Source: Acidobacteriaceae bacterium
GTDB taxonomy: Bacteria; Acidobacteriota; Terriglobia; Terriglobales; SbA1
Reading direction: 5' to 3'
DNA: 10,302 nt
Assembly: GCA_019237515.1 (NCBI GenBank)
Contig: JAFAGX010000105.1
Location: 1-10,302, forward strand
Part shown: piece after piece, positions 6,630 to 10,302 of the stretch
Numbering within the stretch: the first letter of the stretch is position 1
Layout: each line of letters opens with the position of its first letter
Made by a program: the position numbers and the translations under genes
The notes under the pieces: generated by a model
Databases searched by the model: none
What the model was told of the DNA's origin: nothing
The model's input: the letters and a program-made list of their open reading frames with translations, nothing else

Positions 6630-6683
6630 ACCAAATAACTCCTGAAAAGAAAATGGATCAGCTGTGTTGCGGAAATTGCTGTA

Positions 6684-6712
6684 ACCATAATCGGGTATGA
6701 CCGATGGGTCAA
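6684..6712 (-). promoter_or_regulatory. sigma70-type promoter for the secreted hypothetical protein
   Basis: On the minus strand, TTGACC (6712-6707, 5/6) and TATGGT (6689-6684, 4/6 including TAT...T) are spaced by 17 bases. The predicted start, near 6677, leaves a leader of about 48 nt with AGGAG (6643-6639) ahead of the TTG codon. Confidence 0.5.
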
Positions 6713-6937
6713 TTAGGCGAAGCTCCTAAGCGCCTAAGTTGAACGACTGAGAAGCCTAAGCTGAAAGCCTGAGCAGGTCCGTTCCGAGCGCCTCCCGCGC
6801 GACGTATCGTACGTCAGTTTGGAAGATGCCCGCGCGAACAGGAACATCACTCCCGTCGGTTGGGTATTCTCCGGCTTGCGATGGTATTCTCATCTTCACA
6901 TTACATGTCGCTTCGCGGCCCTGGTTGGGAGAGATAA
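6713..6937 (+). other. upstream region of proC with short repeats and a dyad; no gene
   Basis: This part of the 308-bp gap before proC carries no convincing reading frame. It contains CCTAAG at 6725, 6733 and 6755 plus the variant CCTGAG at 6768, and a perfect inverted repeat GACGTA-TCG-TACGTC (6801-6815). A 9-bp direct repeat, GGTATTCTC, occurs at 6863 and 6883, exactly 20 bp apart, just ahead of where a proC promoter should lie. I see no good -35/-10 pair for proC. The dyad and repeats could be protein-binding sites, but this is inference. Confidence 0.4.
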
Positions 6938-7756
6938 ATGGATGCGTCTGGAAAAAAGGTGGCAGTGCTGGGTGCAGGCAAACTGGGAGGCATCCTTCTG
7001 AAAGCGCTGCTTGAAAAGGGGTTGTTATCCCGCGCTCTCACCTCCGCCACCGTACAGCATCAAGACCGCGCCACCATCCTCGCTCAAAAACTGGGTATTC
7101 CGGTCGGTGTCGACAATGCTGCGGCGGTTCGCGACGCAGATATCATCTTCGTCTGCGTCAAACCGCAGGTGGTCGAGACGGTGATGCAGCAGATTCGCGC
7201 GGCAGTGTCTCCCTATCAGGTGATTATTTCGGTTGCTGCATCTGTACCCACCAGCCAGTTCGAGCAGGCACTGGGAAAAGAAGTTCCGGTGGTGCGCGCC
7301 ATGCCCAACACACCTTGTGTCCTGGGCTGCGGCATGACGGCGTTGTGCAAAGGCAGGTACGCGGAAAATTGTCATCTGGACATCGCCAGCGAACTGTTTC
7401 AGGCAGTCGGTCGGACAGTTGTTGTGGACGAGAAGCACATGGATGCCGTAACCGGCCTTTCCGCCAGTGGTCCCGCCTACATTTACATCATTCTCGAGTC
7501 ACTTGCTGAAGCTGGCGTAAAGGTTGGTCTGCCTCGCGATATTGCCACGCTGCTGGCCGCCCAGACCACCATGGGCGCAGCCACTGTGGTGCTGGAAACC
7601 GGAGATCATCCGGCTTTACTGAAGGATGCAGTAACTACGCCCGCTGGGTGTACGATTGACGGCATCCTGGAGTTGGAAGAAGGCAAATTGCGTGTAACCT
7701 TGATCAAAGCGGTGGTCAAAGCGGTACAAAGAGCCAAAGAACTGGCATACTCTTAA
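6938..7756 (+). CDS. proC: Pyrroline-5-carboxylate reductase
   Basis: ProC catalyses the last step of proline synthesis, NAD(P)H-dependent reduction of 1-pyrroline-5-carboxylate to L-proline, in the cytosol. The 272-residue length is standard. The N-terminal Rossmann fold opens with VAVLGAGKLGG (dinucleotide loop GAGKLG at 12-17; many family members have GxGNMG). VCVKPQ (72-77), ISVAASV (97-103) and VRAMPNTP (119-126) are conserved core motifs. The C-terminal dimer domain holds VTGLSASGPAYIY (171-183) and the family signature KDAVTTPAGCTIDGI (229-243), with the conserved TTPGG/TTPAG turn. A GGGAGAG ribosome site lies five to ten bases before the ATG. The STAS gene follows 57 bp downstream on the same strand and may be co-transcribed. 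Very secure. Confidence 0.97.
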   Translation: MDASGKKVAVLGAGKLGGILLKALLEKGLLSRALTSATVQHQDRATILAQKLGIPVGVDNAAAVRDADIIFVCVKPQVVETVMQQIRAAVSPYQVIISVAASVPTSQFEQALGKEVPVVRAMPNTPCVLGCGMTALCKGRYAENCHLDIASELFQAVGRTVVVDEKHMDAVTGLSASGPAYIYIILESLAEAGVKVGLPRDIATLLAAQTTMGAATVVLETGDHPALLKDAVTTPAGCTIDGILELEEGKLRVTLIKAVVKAVQRAKELAYS

Positions 7757-7813
7757 CTGACGATCGATATGATCCCGCGGCTGTAAATTGGTTCATTATC
7801 CAGGGAGGCTGCC

Positions 7814-8173
7814 GTGGACTTGAAGATTCATTTGCGAGACGTCGGCGATGTCACCATCATCGACTTAAGTGGCCGCATCACGCTCGGCGAAGAGACCGAC
7901 GCAGTGCGCAAGACCATCCGTGATCTGGTCAACAAAGGCGCCAAAAAAATTGTCCTGAACCTTGCAGACGTCAGCTACATTGACAGCTCAGGCGTTGGCG
8001 AACTGGTGTCCAGTTACACGGCCGTGCGAAATGCCGGCGGCGAGCTGAAGTTGCTGAATCTCACCAAGAAAGTTCACGATCTGCTTCAGGTCACCAAGCT
8101 CTACACCATCTTCGATATCAAAGACAACGAGTTTATGGCAGTAAAATCCTTCGACTATTTCTTCGCCAAGTAG
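7814..8173 (+). CDS. STAS-domain anti-sigma-factor antagonist (SpoIIAA/RsbV-like)
   Basis: This is a 119-residue single STAS-domain protein. Relatives bind an anti-sigma factor serine kinase and so release a sigma factor, and they are switched off by phosphorylation on a conserved Ser. The strand/helix order is typical: VTIIDLSGRITLGEE (13-27), KKIVLNLADVSYIDSSGVGELV (44-65), and ELKLLNLTKKVHDLLQVTKL in the second half. The phosphoacceptor motif DSSG puts the expected Ser at 58, the same number as in Bacillus SpoIIAA. Translation starts at GTG 7814, five bases after a strong GGGAGG. No partner kinase, phosphatase or sigma factor is encoded nearby, and no clear promoter is visible in the 57-bp gap from proC. 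Its partner must therefore be elsewhere. It converges on the archaemetzincin gene with a 27-bp gap. Confidence 0.92.
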   Translation: MDLKIHLRDVGDVTIIDLSGRITLGEETDAVRKTIRDLVNKGAKKIVLNLADVSYIDSSGVGELVSSYTAVRNAGGELKLLNLTKKVHDLLQVTKLYTIFDIKDNEFMAVKSFDYFFAK

Positions 8174-8200
8174 ACCGCCGGGGTAAAGCGCTGCGCCAGG

Positions 8201-8734
8201 TCAACGCGGTGCGCGATCAAAAATGCGGCCGTGACATGCGGAGCACAACAAACTGTCTTTTAAGTCGATCCACTCCACCGCGTGCGATGGCGCCATGGCG
8301 CAGCGATAGTCGTCACAATGCATGAGGTTGAGAGTATGCCCGATCTCATGAACCGATTCTTTTAGCAAGCGCTCGTGCAACAGGGCTGGATCCTCGGGCA
8401 GCCCATAAAACTCCTGTTGCAATCGATGCAGCGAAACCACCGCACAACTGCCACCGATCTGCGCTTCTCCAAAAACGAACGTCAAAATTGGTATGTAGAG
8501 GTCAACCGCGGCCACGCCCAACAAACGCCATGTCTTGGGTGTAACCGTGGATTGCATGCGCGAAAGAATTTCCGAGGAATGATATTGTTGGCGTTCCCGG
8601 TGATACGCGAAGTCCGGATCCAGTGCGGCTGACAAGGTTTCGCCTGGCATTCCGAACGTATTCGACATGGCGGGCGCCAGACTCGTCAGGAACCCGCCGT
8701 TCAGCTTCCCGATAGGAAGGAGTTGCAGGTTCAT
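8201..8734 (-). CDS. Archaemetzincin family zinc metalloprotease
   Basis: This 177-residue protein belongs to the archaemetzincins (peptidase family M54), compact metzincins found in archaea, some bacteria and vertebrates. The N-terminal [11 protein letters not shown] is typical of the group. The catalytic zinc site is HEIGHTLNLMH (129-139), with H129, H133 and H139 as ligands and E130 as the base. It is followed by C140-x4-C145-x-M147 and C164-x2-C167, the structural second zinc site and Met-turn special to this family. One oddity is that the Gly of HExxHxxGxxH is Asn136 here. There is no signal peptide, so it acts in the cytosol. The ATG overlaps the stop of the preceding response-regulator gene (ATGA), making it the last gene of a kinase-regulator-protease operon. 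No physiological substrate is known for bacterial members. Confidence 0.93.
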   Translation of the reverse strand: MNLQLLPIGKLNGGFLTSLAPAMSNTFGMPGETLSAALDPDFAYHRERQQYHSSEILSRMQSTVTPKTWRLLGVAAVDLYIPILTFVFGEAQIGGSCAVVSLHRLQQEFYGLPEDPALLHERLLKESVHEIGHTLNLMHCDDYRCAMAPSHAVEWIDLKDSLLCSACHGRIFDRAPR

Positions 8735-10092
8735 CGCGCTTCAACTTGTTCCCGGCTCCAACCGTACTTCTTCAGTTTGTGATGCAAGGTCACGCGGTCG
8801 ATGTCCAGGATTTCGGCCGCGCGGCTCTGATTCCAATGGCACTGTTCCAGGGTGCGCAGGATGTGCGTTTTTTCCATTTCCTCCAGGGTTTTCGGCGCGC
8901 CGTTTGATGCGCTGGCCTTGAACACGAAATCCTGCGCTCTGATTTCCGGCTCTTGTGCCACCACCATGGCGCGTTCCACAGCGTTTTCCAGTTCGCGAAC
9001 ATTGCCTGTCCACGGCTGCTGCTGAAGAAGGTTCATGGCCTCGGGCGCTACCCGATTGATCTTCTTGTTCATCTGCAGCCCGAACTTGCGCACGAAATGG
9101 TTCACCAGCAGCGGAATGTCATCGTGGCGATCACGCAGCGGCGGCAATTCGATATGAAAAACATTGAGGCGGTAATAAAGATCGGGCCGGAACTTGCCTT
9201 CTTCAATCAGTTTCTCCAAGTCTTTATTGGTTGCCGCTACACAACGGAAATCCACTTTGATCGGCTGGTTACTGCCCACTCGCACGATCTCATGCTCCTG
9301 TAAAACGCGCAGCAGGTCAGTTTGAGTTTTCAGGCTGATGTCCCCAATTTCATCTAGAAATACCGTCCCGCCTTCGGCAATTTCGAACTTTCCTTTCTTG
9401 CGATATTGTGCGCCGGTGAACGCTCCCTTTTCGTGTCCAAAAAGCTCGCTTTCGAGGAGCGTCTCCGTAAGCGCGCCGCAATGAATGACCACCAGGGGAT
9501 GGAAGCGCCGCGGACTGGCCTGATGAATGGCCCGCGCCACCAACTCCTTCCCGGTTCCGCTTTCCCCTGTGATGAGCACCGTGGCATCGGTCGGCCCGAC
9601 CGTCTCCACCGCGTCAAACACTTTCTTCATGGCCACACTCTGGCCGATCATTTCCTCCGGTCGCGCTACTTCCGCCACGGCTTCCCGGAGCAATACGTTT
9701 TCTTTCTCGGTTTGCTTGTGCGACATAACATTCTTGACCAGATGAGCAATTTCATCTGGATCAAGTGGCTTGGTCACGTAATCGTAGGCTCCATTTTTCA
9801 ACGCGGCCACCGCGGTCTCGACCGAGGCGTAACCCGTCATCATGATTACCGTGAGATCCGGGTTTTGCTCATGCATCCGGCGCTGTAGCTCGATGCCATC
9901 GGTTCCGTGCATTTTGATATCGACCAGCGCCACATCCCAGGAATGTTCGGCGAGACGCGTCAAGGCTTCACTGGCGTTCTCCGCGAGCCCAACTTCGTAA
10001 CCTTCCTCACGAAACCATTTACCCAGCGAATCGCGCACGCTGAGCTCATCATCCACGATCAACAGCTTCCCTTGTGCGCTCAAATGAATCAC
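8731..10092 (-). CDS. Sigma54-dependent response regulator, NtrC family
   Basis: This 453-residue transcriptional activator opens sigma54-RNA polymerase promoters after phosphorylation. The receiver domain (8-125) has acidic residues D14/D15, phosphoacceptor D58 in [12 protein letters not shown]86 and K108 in VTKPLDP. The AAA+ domain (about 148-385) has Walker A GESGTGKE (176-183), the sigma54-contacting GAFTGA loop (223-228), Walker [11 protein letters not shown] (241-250) and [11 protein letters not shown] (301-311). The C-terminal Fis-type helix-turn-helix is [20 protein letters not shown] (421-440). All key residues for phosphorylation, ATP use and sigma54 contact are present. The GTG start overlaps the upstream kinase stop (GTGA), and its own stop overlaps the archaemetzincin start (ATGA). 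Phosphodonor and regulator are thus made together. Target promoters are not evident in the window. Confidence 0.97.
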   Translation of the reverse strand: MIHLSAQGKLLIVDDELSVRDSLGKWFREEGYEVGLAENASEALTRLAEHSWDVALVDIKMHGTDGIELQRRMHEQNPDLTVIMMTGYASVETAVAALKNGAYDYVTKPLDPDEIAHLVKNVMSHKQTEKENVLLREAVAEVARPEEMIGQSVAMKKVFDAVETVGPTDATVLITGESGTGKELVARAIHQASPRRFHPLVVIHCGALTETLLESELFGHEKGAFTGAQYRKKGKFEIAEGGTVFLDEIGDISLKTQTDLLRVLQEHEIVRVGSNQPIKVDFRCVAATNKDLEKLIEEGKFRPDLYYRLNVFHIELPPLRDRHDDIPLLVNHFVRKFGLQMNKKINRVAPEAMNLLQQQPWTGNVRELENAVERAMVVAQEPEIRAQDFVFKASASNGAPKTLEEMEKTHILRTLEQCHWNQSRAAEILDIDRVTLHHKLKKYGWSREQVEAR

Positions 10093-10301
10093 CTCGCTTT
10101 CGCTGCTTCAACGAACTCATGCTCTGTAGCAGCAGCCACCACAGGCAAAAAGAACCTGAATGCAGTCCCTTTGCCCAGCTGAGAGTCCACCTCGATGCGG
10201 CCCTGATGCCGCTCAATAATGCTGTGGCTGATCGCGAGCCCAAGACCTACTCCGTGGCCTTGTTCTTTGGTTGTTTGAAAAGGCTCAAAAATATGCGGGA
10301 G
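10089..10301 (-). CDS. Sensor histidine kinase, C-terminal end (N-terminus beyond window)
   Basis: The last 70 residues of a histidine kinase are present; the gene runs off the right edge. The frame reads [20 protein letters not shown], which is the F box of the HATPase_c ATP-binding domain running into the G2 box [32 protein letters not shown] then closes the ATPase fold. A short, non-conserved tail ([17 protein letters not shown]) follows. The [17 protein letters not shown] form is typical of NtrB-like kinases that pair with sigma54 regulators. The TGA overlaps the GTG of the response-regulator gene by four bases. The sensor and dimerisation domains cannot be seen, so the signal is unknown. 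Confidence 0.93.
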   Translation of the reverse strand, partial: LPHIFEPFQTTKEQGHGVGLGLAISHSIIERHQGRIEVDSQLGKGTAFRFFLPVVAAATEHEFVEAAKAR

Positions 10302-10302
10302 G

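Noticed and set aside
6351..6638. 95-codon open frame (+) antisense to the secreted protein
   Set aside because: The opposite strand has a clear signal peptide, ribosome site and promoter, which this frame lacks.
9406..9888. 160-codon open frame (+) antisense to the response regulator
   Set aside because: Antisense shadow of the conserved AAA+ coding sequence.

Overview
The window looks like chromosomal core sequence from an Acidobacteriota member (Terriglobia/Koribacter-like is my best guess). This rests on moderate GC, protein character, the mix of a phoH-ybeY-corC cluster near era, a bacterial archaemetzincin, a STAS protein beside proC, and a NtrC-type two-component pair. The assignment is inference. 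I see no phage, IS, CRISPR, tRNA or rRNA genes.

Layout. Positions 1-554 (+) hold the C-terminal part of a P1-family (DmpA/BapA-like) self-processing aminopeptidase, cut by the window edge. Era GTPase (621-1544, -) converges on it. A GNAT acetyltransferase (1600-2142, +) diverges from era and runs tail-to-tail into a CorC/HlyC-type CBS membrane protein (2154-3419, -). CorC is translationally coupled (ATGA overlap) to ybeY (3416-3916, -), which follows phoH (3986-5050, -). So phoH-ybeY-corC is one minus-strand operon for RNA processing and ribosome maturation. Era, a frequent partner in this cluster, is split from it by the opposite-facing GNAT gene.

A 446-bp divergent region (5051-5496) separates phoH from rpsT (S20, 5497-5763, +) and carries a strong sigma70-type promoter for rpsT. 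A small palindrome-rich patch with a REP-like sequence lies between rpsT and a convergent, unrecognised secreted Tyr-rich, six-cysteine protein (5877-6629, -). A 308-bp region with several short repeats leads into proC (6938-7756, +), followed by a STAS-domain anti-sigma-factor antagonist (7814-8173, +).

Converging on these is a tightly coupled minus-strand operon: the end of a sensor histidine kinase (from the right edge to 10089), a sigma54-dependent NtrC-family response regulator (8731-10092), and an archaemetzincin metalloprotease (8201-8734). Both junctions are 4-nt overlaps (GTGA, ATGA).

The observations most worth checking are: (1) a 12-bp hairpin in the phoH-ybeY spacer whose arm can alternatively pair with the ybeY Shine-Dalgarno; (2) a protease translationally coupled to a sigma54 two-component system; (3) a Gly-to-Asn change in that protease's zinc motif; and (4) the unknown secreted Cys/Tyr-rich protein with its own promoter and a TTG start. 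I found no clear evidence of a wholly new multi-gene system.
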